This document shows, in pieces, positions 23,640 to 31,152 of a stretch of DNA of 33,264 nucleotides; within the stretch, counting starts at the first letter, position 1; every line of letters begins with the position of its first letter. The translations under genes and the position numbers were made by a program. This DNA is from an uncultured Prevotella sp. (GTDB lineage Bacteria; Bacteroidota; Bacteroidia; Bacteroidales; Bacteroidaceae). A model generated the notes under the pieces. The model saw only the letters and a list, made by a program, of their open reading frames with translations, was not told the DNA's origin and did not search any database. The DNA lies in contig CALZJQ010000016.1 in assembly GCA_945787895.1 (NCBI GenBank), positions 1 through 33,264 on the forward strand, written 5' to 3'.

Positions 23640-23660
23640 CGCTTCGACCAGGTCGAAGCG
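23640..23660 (+). promoter_or_regulatory. Perfect 21-bp palindrome upstream of the WbqC-like gene
   Basis: Arms CGCTTCGACC and GGTCGAAGCG surround a single A. It lies between the helicase stop and the WbqC ATG (18 nt before it). One-base loops are too tight for a normal terminator, so a protein-binding operator or a recombination site is more likely. It has no T run. Confidence 0.6.
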
Positions 23661-23678
23661 ACAACCCCACCCGCAACA

Positions 23679-24314
23679 ATGATACTACATACATCCCCCT
23701 TCGCACCAGTCTCCTGGTACAAGCTCATAGCACAATCCCCCGAACCAGTCTTCATCGACGCTACGGAGTCCTTTCAAAAACAGACCCTGCGCAACCGCTA
23801 CCGCATAGCAACAGCGACGGGTCCCCAAACCCTGACCATCCCAATAGAAGGCTCCAAGCAAGCCAATATCAAGGAAATACGCATCTCTGAGCACAACAAC
23901 TGGAGACGACTGCACTGGCAAGCCATCTGCACCGCTTACGGTTCCTCACCCTTCTTCGAGTATTATGCCGACGACATAGCACCGTTCTTCGAGAAGAGAA
24001 ACCCGCTCTCCCCCGACAATTCCCAATACGACCGCTCGCTGCTCTTCGACTATAACCAGGAGATAACAGAGACCTTATGCTCATTACTCGACATAAAAGC
24101 ACCGCAGATACTTACCACGCCCCCAACGTGCTCACCGACCAAGTCGATGAGTAACCAACAACCAACAACCAACAACCAACAACCCACAACCAACAACCCA
24201 CAACCATATTACCAAGTATTCCAGTCAAGGCAGGGATTCCAGCCCGACATGAGCATCCTCGACCTGCTCTTCAACATGGGACCGGAGAGTATCCTTGTAC
24301 TGACAAAAGACTAA
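23679..24314 (+). CDS. WbqC-like family protein
   Basis: The start ATG at 23679 gives MILHTSPFAPVSWYKLIAQS, which fits the WbqC family opening (usually after a few residues, 'P.....Y...'); a longer frame upstream overlaps the helicase and is low-complexity. Family features follow: a nucleotide-sugar-linked fold with SFQKQTLRNRYRIATA, GPQTLTIPIEG, the helical NNWRRLHWQAICTAYGSSPF and the late FQPDMSILDLLFNMGP. WbqC-like proteins are found in O-antigen and polysaccharide loci, but their reaction is unsettled. Residues about 159-176 are NQQPTTNN-type repeats encoded by the AAC phrase family, an unusual low-complexity insertion. The stop TAA lies in the 4-bp duplication of the next element. Confidence 0.88.
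   Translation: MILHTSPFAPVSWYKLIAQSPEPVFIDATESFQKQTLRNRYRIATATGPQTLTIPIEGSKQANIKEIRISEHNNWRRLHWQAICTAYGSSPFFEYYADDIAPFFEKRNPLSPDNSQYDRSLLFDYNQEITETLCSLLDIKAPQILTTPPTCSPTKSMSNQQPTTNNQQPTTNNPQPYYQVFQSRQGFQPDMSILDLLFNMGPESILVLTKD
24153..24206 (+). repeat. AAC-type repeat inside the WbqC coding sequence
   Basis: Five to seven CAACAAC/CCAACAACC units encode a Gln/Pro/Thr/Asn linker between conserved parts of the WbqC-like protein. The same phrases occur in intergenic DNA elsewhere in the window. Confidence 0.8.
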
Positions 24315-24315
24315 T

Positions 24316-24507
24316 GGTGGGTTCTATTAATTCCCACCGTCAAAAATATTAATTCTGTAGGTTTGACGTTTTGTCATCTTTTGGTTTCTTTTCGGTACAA
24401 ATCGTAAGTCTCATCGGTCACGTAGCCCGCTACGCTCCCTCTTCAACTTACAATTTGTCCTCGAAAATAAATCCAAAATATGACAAAGCGAATTAATAGA
24501 ACCCACC
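24316..24507 (-). mobile_element. MITE-like element, copy 2 (192 bp, inverted)
   Basis: Its reverse complement matches copy 1 (18528-18814) almost base for base outside two extra blocks found only in copy 1. Ends are GGTGGGTTCTATTAATTC inverted; flanks are TAAT on both sides (24312-24315 and 24508-24511). It has no coding capacity. It lies between the WbqC-like stop and the epimerase start and could act on transcription between them. Confidence 0.87.
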
Positions 24508-24521
24508 TAATCACAAAGAAG

Positions 24522-25517
24522 ATGAAAGCACTAATCACTGGAGCATCAGGCTTCATAGGCAGTTTCATAGTAGAGGAAGCCCTCAGACGAGGATTAGAAG
24601 TGTGGGCGGCAATAAGAAAGACTACCAGCCGCAAATACCTCACCGACCCGAGAATACACTTCATCGAACTCAACCTCTCATCTACAGAGCAGATGACCGA
24701 GGCACTGAAAGACCACCGCTTCGACTACGTAATACACGCAGCAGGAGCCACAAAGTGCATCAATCCCGAGGATTTCTACCGCATCAACACCGAGGGAACA
24801 AAGCATCTCGTCACTGCACTCCAGCAGACAGCACAGCCCATGCGACGCTTCGTTTATCTCTCATCGCTGAGCATATTCGGAGCTATACGCGAGGAAATGC
24901 CGCACAAGGAAATACTCGACACCGACACACCGCAGCCCAACACCGCATACGGCAAGAGCAAACTGCAGGCAGAGCAATGGCTTCGTGAGCAGAAGTCCCT
25001 GCCACTCGTCATCCTTCGCCCTACCGGAGTCTATGGACCACGCGAGACTGACTATTTCCTCATGGCAAAAAGCATCAAGGGACACTCCGACTTCGCCGTA
25101 GGATTCTCACGGCAGGACATCACTTTCGTATATGTGAAAGACGTAGTGCAGGCCGTATTCCTGGCCATGGAACGGGAGGAATGCGTAGGAAAGGCCTACT
25201 TCCTCAGCGACGGACAGGTGTATGACTCACGCACTTTCTCCGACCTTATACAGAAAGAACTCGGCATTCGCTTCCTCATACGCATCAAAGCCCCCGTATG
25301 GGTGTTGCGTATAGTCACGGCAGTAGGCGACAAATGGGGAAAGATGACAGGCAAAGTCACAGCCCTCAACAACGACAAATACCACATACTGCGCCAGAGA
25401 AACTGGAAATGCGACATCTCTCCCGCACGACGCGACCTCGGCTATGCTCCGCAATATGACCTCGAAAGGGGCGTTAAGGAAGCCATGGCGTGGTACAAGG
25501 AGAATGGATGGTTGTAG
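24522..25517 (+). CDS. Extended SDR, NAD-dependent epimerase/dehydratase family
   Basis: A 331-aa Rossmann-fold enzyme. The nucleotide-binding GASGFIG lies at 7-13 and the catalytic YGKSK (Tyr143, Lys147) after SSLSIFG, both normal for extended SDRs. I start at ATG 24522 (MKALITGASGFIGSF); a longer frame would begin inside the MITE-like element. No signal peptide. The substrate cannot be told from sequence; sugar epimerases, dehydratases and sterol- or ketosphinganine/ceramide-type reductases share this fold. Its neighbour 59 nt downstream is an AUR1-like PAP2 membrane enzyme, so a lipid role is possible. Confidence 0.92.
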   Translation: MKALITGASGFIGSFIVEEALRRGLEVWAAIRKTTSRKYLTDPRIHFIELNLSSTEQMTEALKDHRFDYVIHAAGATKCINPEDFYRINTEGTKHLVTALQQTAQPMRRFVYLSSLSIFGAIREEMPHKEILDTDTPQPNTAYGKSKLQAEQWLREQKSLPLVILRPTGVYGPRETDYFLMAKSIKGHSDFAVGFSRQDITFVYVKDVVQAVFLAMEREECVGKAYFLSDGQVYDSRTFSDLIQKELGIRFLIRIKAPVWVLRIVTAVGDKWGKMTGKVTALNNDKYHILRQRNWKCDISPARRDLGYAPQYDLERGVKEAMAWYKENGWL

Positions 25518-25562
25518 TTGCTTGTTGTTTGGTTGTCTGGTTGTTTAGTTGTTTGGTTGTTT
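25518..25562 (+). repeat. GTT-rich phrase repeat between the SDR and PAP2 genes
   Basis: A run of GGTTGTTTAGTTGTTTGG-type units fills the 59-nt gap. It matches the phrases at 30446-30560. Confidence 0.75.
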
Positions 25563-25576
25563 TGTATTGAAAAGAA

Positions 25577-26584
25577 ATGGCAAAGAAAAAGAACGGAAAT
25601 ATCATCACCTGGATAAAGGACGTGACAGGAAGTAAGGCAGAAGGAAAGGCATACAAGTGGCTGTTGCCGGCAGAAACCGGCATGATGCTCTACTCCCTGT
25701 TCACCCTCCTGCTCATAGCCTTTACATACACAAGCCTTCCAAACGCAGATGAACTCATCTGGTGGCGCATCAGGATAATGCTCCTCACGGTAGCACTGTG
25801 GATAGTATATCGCATCTGGACCTGCCCCCTGATGAACCTTGCACGCATACTGCTGCTGCTGCTCACGCTCGGCTGGTGGTACCCCGACACGTATCTCCTC
25901 AACCGACATTTCGACAATCTCGACCATATCTTCGCAGCTTGGGACCAGGCACTCTTCGGTTTCCAGCCCGCCTTGGTATGGAGCAAGGCTTTCCCCTCTC
26001 CCATAGTCTCCGAACTGATGGCAATGGGCTACTCCCTCTACTTCCTCATGTTCGTCTCACTGATAGCCTATATCTTCATAAAACGGTACAAGGACTTCCA
26101 GAAGACCGCATTTATCATCATCACATCATTCTTCGTATATTACGTAGTCTTTGACCTTTTGCCCGTTGCCGGACCGCAGTACTACTACCTCGCAGTAGGC
26201 ATTGAGGACATCGCAGCAGGACATTTTCCCGCACTTGGCAACTATTTCGCCAACCATACCGAGTGTCTCCCCATACCAGGATGGCAGGACGGACTCTTCC
26301 ATAACCTCGTACAGGCAAGTCACGATGCAGGAGAACGACCCACAGCAGCCTTTCCAAGCAGCCACGTAGGCATCTCCACCATCACCATGCTCATGGCAAT
26401 GAGGCTGAGGATGTGGAAATATCTCCTCCTGTGGGCAGTGCCCTACGCCTTCCTCTGCATGGGCACAGTATATCTCCTGCCCCACTATGCCGTGGATGCC
26501 ATGGCAGGATTCATCACCGCCATCGCCGTATTCTTCACGCTCGAATGGACTTGGAAAAAGGTGTTTGCGGTTATAAGGTTATAA
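25577..26584 (+). CDS. AUR1-like PAP2 (phosphatidic acid phosphatase-type) membrane protein
   Basis: A 335-aa protein with about six membrane helices (for example 37-52, 67-80, 88-102, 147-169, 178-195 and 312-323). The PAP2 active-site motifs are visible: AFPSSHVG with Ser262-His263 (motif 2) and HYAVD at 303-307 (motif 3, nucleophile-assisting His and Asp). This pattern is closest to the PAP2_3/AUR1-like branch, which moves head groups between inositol or phospholipids and ceramide, or removes phosphate. It would act in the inner membrane. The last five residues (AVIRL) and the stop come from the repeat phrase 26564-26580, so the C-terminus may be recent. Confidence 0.9.
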   Translation: MAKKKNGNIITWIKDVTGSKAEGKAYKWLLPAETGMMLYSLFTLLLIAFTYTSLPNADELIWWRIRIMLLTVALWIVYRIWTCPLMNLARILLLLLTLGWWYPDTYLLNRHFDNLDHIFAAWDQALFGFQPALVWSKAFPSPIVSELMAMGYSLYFLMFVSLIAYIFIKRYKDFQKTAFIIITSFFVYYVVFDLLPVAGPQYYYLAVGIEDIAAGHFPALGNYFANHTECLPIPGWQDGLFHNLVQASHDAGERPTAAFPSSHVGISTITMLMAMRLRMWKYLLLWAVPYAFLCMGTVYLLPHYAVDAMAGFITAIAVFFTLEWTWKKVFAVIRL

Positions 26585-26668
26585 GGTTATGCGGTTATGC
26601 GGATATTTGTGAGGACTGATTGTAACTTCCGTAAAACCCTACAACCTTATAACCGCAAAACCGCATAA
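26564..26668. terminator. Repeat-derived foldback between convergent genes
   Basis: A 17-bp arm TTTGCGGTTATAAGGTT (26564-26580, inside the PAP2 3' end) has a perfect inverted copy at 26643-26659. The gap holds related GTTATGCGG phrases. The hairpin lies between two convergent genes and could end transcription from both sides; it lacks a T tract, so this is a guess. Confidence 0.6.
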
Positions 26669-26707
26669 AACTGAGCAAGTCAACTAAAGCGACAGTTGAA
26701 TAATATT

Positions 26708-27715
26708 TTACTTTACGAAAATAGTTCTTGTTGAGAGAATTGAATAATCTGACGAATCCATCAAGATAAACGTTACCTTTCCTTTTTTGAAAGTATCACT
26801 TGATAGTACGACAGAATCTTCTAAGGTATCTATTGCAGATACGCAACCATTATTATATATGAGTAACTGAAGTTTACTAATATCATAATTTTGACTGACT
26901 ATGTTTATTAAAACTAACGATTTTCTTCTTTTTATTTGTAATGTGACACCATCCTTTATTGAATTGCATATATCATAACGACCATACGCTCCACTGTCTG
27001 TATAAGCTTCAAGACAATAGTGTTGTCCCTCCTCCGGACAGAAATACAATTGCCCTAAACCATCATACTCAGTATGCGAATATGCAACTATGGAGTCGTT
27101 TCCCTTATTCACTAGTCTTACCTCTGCTTTTTTCGGACAATGTTGAGAGTCCATAATTGTATATATAATATTCTGTATATGTCGAGGAACCAATACTCCT
27201 CCCTCGGGATATATCTGTACTGTCAAATTCTTATCTCGCACGGATGATGTCGTGTTCATGTTATCATCTCCCATAACATAAATCTCCCTGTATCCGTAAT
27301 TTTTATCACTAAAATTCATCATCCACCTTGTGTATGCTACCAACATATAATACCCCTCTTTTATGTTATCAGGTATTGCTATAGCATTTGCAAAGACTCC
27401 CAAAGAATCAGCTTTTATTTTATATCTATGCACCAATGTGTCTGACATACAATCATGGAATTCCACATAGACATACTTTGATTTGACTCCAGAATATTCA
27501 GGACTTGTCGATGGTATTTGTGTTGCTCCATCAACTAAGTGACATCTAATCCAGATTGTATCTCCTTTTCTATACAATTGTTGATTGGTTTGGATAATTA
27601 TTTTCTCTCTTTGCTCACCCACAAAGTTTTTGCCTGTGTACACATCTGAAGTAACCTGCGCATATAATTGCTGCATGATTACCATCGTAAAAAGTAGAGA
27701 TATTATATGCTTCAT
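26708..27715 (-). CDS. MG2-like domain protein (335 aa), N-terminal half of a split family
   Basis: A signal peptide MKHIISLLFTMVIMQQLYAQ leads to an MG2-like (alpha-2-macroglobulin type) domain at about 35-150: EKIIIQTNQQLYRKGDTIWI, KYVYVEFHDCMSDTLVHRYK, GVFANAIAIPDNIKEGYYML, AYTRWMMNFSD. This is the normal start of large Bacteroidota surface proteins that end in a TonB-plug-like domain; here the protein stops at 335 residues, before the plug. The missing half resembles the gene just upstream (27748-29169), separated by 32 nt. Together they equal one normal protein, in swapped order. Both are A+T-rich. Function: probably surface or periplasmic binding; unknown. Confidence 0.82.
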   Translation of the reverse strand: MKHIISLLFTMVIMQQLYAQVTSDVYTGKNFVGEQREKIIIQTNQQLYRKGDTIWIRCHLVDGATQIPSTSPEYSGVKSKYVYVEFHDCMSDTLVHRYKIKADSLGVFANAIAIPDNIKEGYYMLVAYTRWMMNFSDKNYGYREIYVMGDDNMNTTSSVRDKNLTVQIYPEGGVLVPRHIQNIIYTIMDSQHCPKKAEVRLVNKGNDSIVAYSHTEYDGLGQLYFCPEEGQHYCLEAYTDSGAYGRYDICNSIKDGVTLQIKRRKSLVLINIVSQNYDISKLQLLIYNNGCVSAIDTLEDSVVLSSDTFKKGKVTFILMDSSDYSILSTRTIFVK

Positions 27716-27747
27716 CTAAAACCAGATTTGTTTGTCATTTAACATTT

Positions 27748-29169
27748 TCATAAACAAACTGTTATTTGATTACTTATTGGCACACCCTCATCACTGATCC
27801 CCTCAATTGTTATTGTATAACTCGTTGAATCGATGAAGTCTATGTATTTCAATATATTCCAATCAAAATTCTGCGGACTGAAATAAGGATTCCAATATTT
27901 GGTAGGAGAAGTAAACGCTGTTTTCTTTACGTCAAACATCTTTTGTGGCATATACCCAAGTTGTCTTACCGTGGCTACCGAAAGAGGTTTGTCATGCTTA
28001 TAATTCGTGAATGCCGTTGGGGATTTCGTCCAAATCATAAGTAGCCCTCTCCTACTTGCTGCGCCATACAATCCTTTAATACTACCATCTGCGAGATTTC
28101 CAAACATTTCATAGTTTGAAGGAAGGAAATATTCCATTTGTTTTATATCCAAAGGATTAATATAAAGAATATCTGTCAGTGCATAACCTCTTACAAGATC
28201 ATCATTCAACATAACCTCACAAGGTATAAAAGTTCCTCTGGCTCTATGTCCCAAAGCCTCAATAAGAATTTCTTCTTCTGCATCGGATGCTTCTTTTACA
28301 ATTCCATATCCTCTGCTAAGTCCAAAACGCGAAACGAGCACCTCCATTGTTTGTACCAATTCTAACAGTGAATCGTTTTCTCCTATTGTACGGTCTGGTT
28401 CAAACCCCATTCTATTCATTGGCTTAATATGTCGTCCCTTAGCCACAACTTCCGGTAGCTCGATTGTCTCCCGAAGCTTAGATATAGTACAACCTTTAGA
28501 ACTATATTGTTTAGCAGTTTCTACTCGTCTTTCATCCATAAATGGGATATGATAATTTTTTACCGAAATATTCGGATATTGAAGAGAATCTATATCCAAT
28601 TGCAGAGATTTATCACTTCCATTGTTTCTTATTGCCTGTAGTGTAATCAAAGTACCATCACAAAAATCCAATCCCTCGAGACGAAATCTATTACCAGGAA
28701 CAATGATTTCTTGAATATCTCCTATTGAAGGTATAAATACTTTCAATACAAAGTTATCAACATTCTTAAATATACCCCCTATATGTCCAGTTATAATTTG
28801 TTCTGTCTCAAGGGGGTATATGCATGCAGACATTGTATTTTTTGATACGGGGGCTATAGTATCTATAAGGCAAAAATAATCCAAAAGACGTTCATCTTGC
28901 TTATCATTACAGCGATTAATAAGGTGATTATAATAACGCCCAACAGATTCAAAATTCAACTCATTTCTCCATAATCTACCAGCACTGTCATTCTGAGCAA
29001 ATTCTGTTTGCACAATCGAAAACGTATATATGCCATGCGGAATATTTACACACAATTCCTTTACGACCCTCGTCAATACATTGTTTTTGCTCTCACAAAA
29101 ACAATCTTCATACATTATTGTAAGAAAAATGAAGAAAAGAACGAATCGTATTCGCAAATAACCCTGCAT
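27748..29169 (-). CDS. Plug-like domain protein (473 aa), C-terminal half of a split family
   Basis: The start MQGYLRIRFVLFFIFLTIMY is a signal peptide. A carboxypeptidase-regulatory-like beta domain follows (about 105-190: QIITGHIGGIFKNVDNFVLK, RFRLEGLDFCDGTLITLQAI), then a TonB-plug-like domain (about 240-400: TIELPEVVAKGR, LMIWTKSP near its end). In most relatives these domains lie after an MG2 part in one long protein. Here they form the first gene, and the MG2 part is the second gene (26708-27715). It could be a fission with rearrangement, or a two-subunit system. The gene has a full promoter 100 nt upstream. Confidence 0.82.
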   Translation of the reverse strand: MQGYLRIRFVLFFIFLTIMYEDCFCESKNNVLTRVVKELCVNIPHGIYTFSIVQTEFAQNDSAGRLWRNELNFESVGRYYNHLINRCNDKQDERLLDYFCLIDTIAPVSKNTMSACIYPLETEQIITGHIGGIFKNVDNFVLKVFIPSIGDIQEIIVPGNRFRLEGLDFCDGTLITLQAIRNNGSDKSLQLDIDSLQYPNISVKNYHIPFMDERRVETAKQYSSKGCTISKLRETIELPEVVAKGRHIKPMNRMGFEPDRTIGENDSLLELVQTMEVLVSRFGLSRGYGIVKEASDAEEEILIEALGHRARGTFIPCEVMLNDDLVRGYALTDILYINPLDIKQMEYFLPSNYEMFGNLADGSIKGLYGAASRRGLLMIWTKSPTAFTNYKHDKPLSVATVRQLGYMPQKMFDVKKTAFTSPTKYWNPYFSPQNFDWNILKYIDFIDSTSYTITIEGISDEGVPISNQITVCL

Positions 29170-29275
29170 TGTTTATTTCACTTTTTCTGAGGAACAATTA
29201 ATACCCCTGTTCGGGACAAGGATTATAAAAACAATTCTGCATACCTACCTTTAATATCCTATGCAAATGCTTTTG

Positions 29276-29306
29276 CAAAGATACAATATTTCATTCATAT
29301 CTCCAA
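29276..29306 (-). promoter_or_regulatory. Predicted promoter for the plug/MG2 pair
   Basis: TTG (29304-29306) and TATCTTTG (29276-29283) on the minus strand, 20-nt spacer, then CA. Confidence 0.65.
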
Positions 29307-29571
29307 CTATTACCATCTATTTTTTTTATATTCACCGTAGAGCAGTGCGATGCAGTCCTCATATTGGTGAGTTTAAGATAGGTATCCAATTTGAAGTACC
29401 TTTTTTGGCTTGCTTTTGAGAATTATTAATATCAACAAAAAAATCTCCGAAAAACATCTACTCTTCAGCGACATTTCCTCTTGTTTTCTTTTTCTGACTT
29501 ACAAAAACGAGCGAAAGGACTGCGTTTTGGTGCAGTAATCTATACTTGCCTTGTAACTTTTCAATAAAAGA

Positions 29572-29603
29572 TTTGGTGCTTAGAAAATATAGTGTTATCT
29601 TTG
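29572..29603 (+). promoter_or_regulatory. Predicted promoter for the NigD/ECF/Dma operon
   Basis: TTTG (29572-29575) and TATCTTTG (29596-29603) with a 20-nt spacer is a full housekeeping-type match. A second, ECF-dependent start may also lie here but I cannot read its consensus. Confidence 0.65.
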
Positions 29604-29692
29604 CAACAACACCGATTTAACTGTTTTTTGCATCACAGCAGGCAAGATTTCTCTAATACCTTTATTTCATGGGATGAACAAACAATAAACAA

Positions 29693-30445
29693 ATGAAACA
29701 TAAAACTAAAGGTATTATGACAAAATTAAGATTTTTCTCCCTCGTGGCAGCGTTCACTCTCTCTGCCCTTGCGCTGACATCATGCGACGATAATGATTGT
29801 GACTGGGATTACTCTCGTCTGCCTACTGCTCTCGTCACGGTATATCCAGAGGAAACAGGGTTCTTCCTGCAACTCGATGACCGGACAAGACTCGTTCCCA
29901 CGAATATGACCGCATCGCCATACGGTGATAAAGTCGTAAGGGCTCTCGTCAATTTCACTGAACAGGAGAAAACAGGCGGCGACGTGCGCAACATTCACAT
30001 CAACTGGATTGACAGCATCCGCACTAAAAAACCCGTGGTATCTGTAGGAGAAGAGGACAATGCAGTGTATGGAAATGACCCCGTAGAGATAATCCGCGAC
30101 TGGGTGACAGTGGCCGAGGACGGTTTCCTTACTCTCAGATTCCGCACTATCTGGGGAGGCACAAAGACTCATGTGGTCAATCTTCTCAGCGGCGTGAACC
30201 CCGACAATCCCCTTGAATTTACGCTCAAGCACAATGCCGCAGGCGACACCATGGGCAGCATGGGCGACGCTCTCATAGCTTTCGACCTCAACGATATACT
30301 CAAAGAGCATGAGGATGAAGTGACAATAAAGTTGAACTGGACTTCATTCAGCGGTCCGAAATCTACAGAGTTTAAGTTGAAAAAACATCAGTCTCAAAGC
30401 ATCGCCACCTCTGAGCGACTGCCTATGAGCAGGTATGTAGAGTAG
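29693..30445 (+). CDS. NigD-like lipoprotein
   Basis: A NigD-like family protein of up to 250 aa: the start may be ATG 29693 (Cys31) or ATG 29717 (MTKLRFFSLVAAFTLSALAL, Cys23). The lipobox LTSC is followed by DDNDCDWD; acidic residues after the cysteine resemble the Bacteroidota surface-export signal. The N-terminal OB-like domain (about 40-100: ALVTVYPEETGFFLQLDDRT) and C-terminal beta domain (about 130-235: FLTLRFRTIWGGTKTHVVNL) match the family. The role is unsettled; NigD proteins were first named from a nim-like bacteriocin locus and are common outer-membrane lipoproteins. Position before an ECF sigma/Dma pair suggests that it is a target or partner of that signalling system. Confidence 0.9.
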   Translation: MKHKTKGIMTKLRFFSLVAAFTLSALALTSCDDNDCDWDYSRLPTALVTVYPEETGFFLQLDDRTRLVPTNMTASPYGDKVVRALVNFTEQEKTGGDVRNIHINWIDSIRTKKPVVSVGEEDNAVYGNDPVEIIRDWVTVAEDGFLTLRFRTIWGGTKTHVVNLLSGVNPDNPLEFTLKHNAAGDTMGSMGDALIAFDLNDILKEHEDEVTIKLNWTSFSGPKSTEFKLKKHQSQSIATSERLPMSRYVE

Positions 30446-30560
30446 TTGGTTGTTTAGTTGTTTGGTTGTTTAGTTGTTTGGTTGATAGTTCGATTCTATT
30501 ACGAAGTCAAACAACTAAACAACAAAACAACTAAACAACAAAACAACAAAACAACAAAAC
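30446..30560 (+). repeat. GTT/AAC inverted phrase repeat between NigD and sigma genes
   Basis: GGTTGTTTAGTTGTTTGG units (30446-30485) face AAACAACTAAACAACAAAAC units (30505-30560) and can form a long A/T-rich hairpin. It separates NigD from the sigma gene and may reduce read-through or mark an internal start. Confidence 0.8.
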
Positions 30561-30570
30561 ATTCCTTTCA

Positions 30571-31149
30571 ATGTCCCTCTTCACTTTCTGGAACAAAGGA
30601 ACCACCGACGAAGAGCAGATGCTCAAAAAGGTACGTGATGGTGATAAGGCCGCTATTGAGTGGCTTTATCGGCATCACGTGCGCTATCTTACAGCTCTCT
30701 GTTCGCGTTATATCACAAATGACGAAGACATAAGAGACGTACTACAAGATACGTTTATCAAGATATATAATTCGTTGGACTCATTTACCTTTAGAGGGAA
30801 AGGCTCACTGAAGGCGTGGATGGCACGGATAACACTCAACGAAACGCTCTCTTTCATAAGGAAAAACACACACTTCGACACAGTAGATATAGACAATCAC
30901 GACGTGGATACCACGGAAGAAGACGTAGAAACCGACGGCATCACTGACGAGATGCTACACCAATTCATACAGGAACTGCCAGATGGTTACCGCACAGTCT
31001 TCAACCTCTACGTCATAGAAGAAAAGAGCCACAAGGAAATAGCGCAAACGCTTGGCATAAAAGTCAACACCTCTGCATCACAACTGCACAAGGCTAAGGC
31101 GATGCTCGCAAAAAGAATAAAGCAATACAGAACCACTAATCCCACCTGA
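30571..31149 (+). CDS. ECF-type RNA polymerase sigma factor (Das-like)
   Basis: A 192-aa sigma-70 family factor with only regions 2 and 4. Region 2 (about 28-95) contains YRHHVRYLTALCSRYITNDE and DIRDVLQDTFIKIYNSLDSF, and region 2.3/2.4 continues to WMARITLNETLSFIRK. Region 4 (about 133-185) has the HTH: LPDGYRTVFNLYVIEEKSHK, EIAQTLGIKVNTSASQLHKA. There is no extra C-terminal domain. It starts at ATG 30571 and stops 3 nt before the next ATG, so translation is coupled to the dual-membrane anti-sigma protein. Its sequence and neighbour fit the ECF21-like Das group in Bacteroidota. Confidence 0.95.
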   Translation: MSLFTFWNKGTTDEEQMLKKVRDGDKAAIEWLYRHHVRYLTALCSRYITNDEDIRDVLQDTFIKIYNSLDSFTFRGKGSLKAWMARITLNETLSFIRKNTHFDTVDIDNHDVDTTEEDVETDGITDEMLHQFIQELPDGYRTVFNLYVIEEKSHKEIAQTLGIKVNTSASQLHKAKAMLAKRIKQYRTTNPT

Positions 31150-31152
31150 ATT

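Larger units (their letters stand above)
29170..29692. other. Divergent promoter region, no gene
   Basis: About 520 bp between the plug-like gene (minus) and the NigD-like gene (plus). It contains one promoter for each (29276-29306 and 29572-29603) and leaders of about 100 and 85 nt. No coding frame longer than chance was seen. Confidence 0.6.

Noticed and set aside
23322-23678. Long upstream extension of the WbqC-like frame
   Set aside because: It overlaps the helicase in another frame, is Thr/Gln/Lys low-complexity, and the family start fits ATG 23679.
24480-24521. In-frame N-terminal extension of the SDR gene (MTKRINRTHLITKK)
   Set aside because: These residues are encoded by the end of the MITE-like element and the Rossmann motif starts at the normal distance from ATG 24522.
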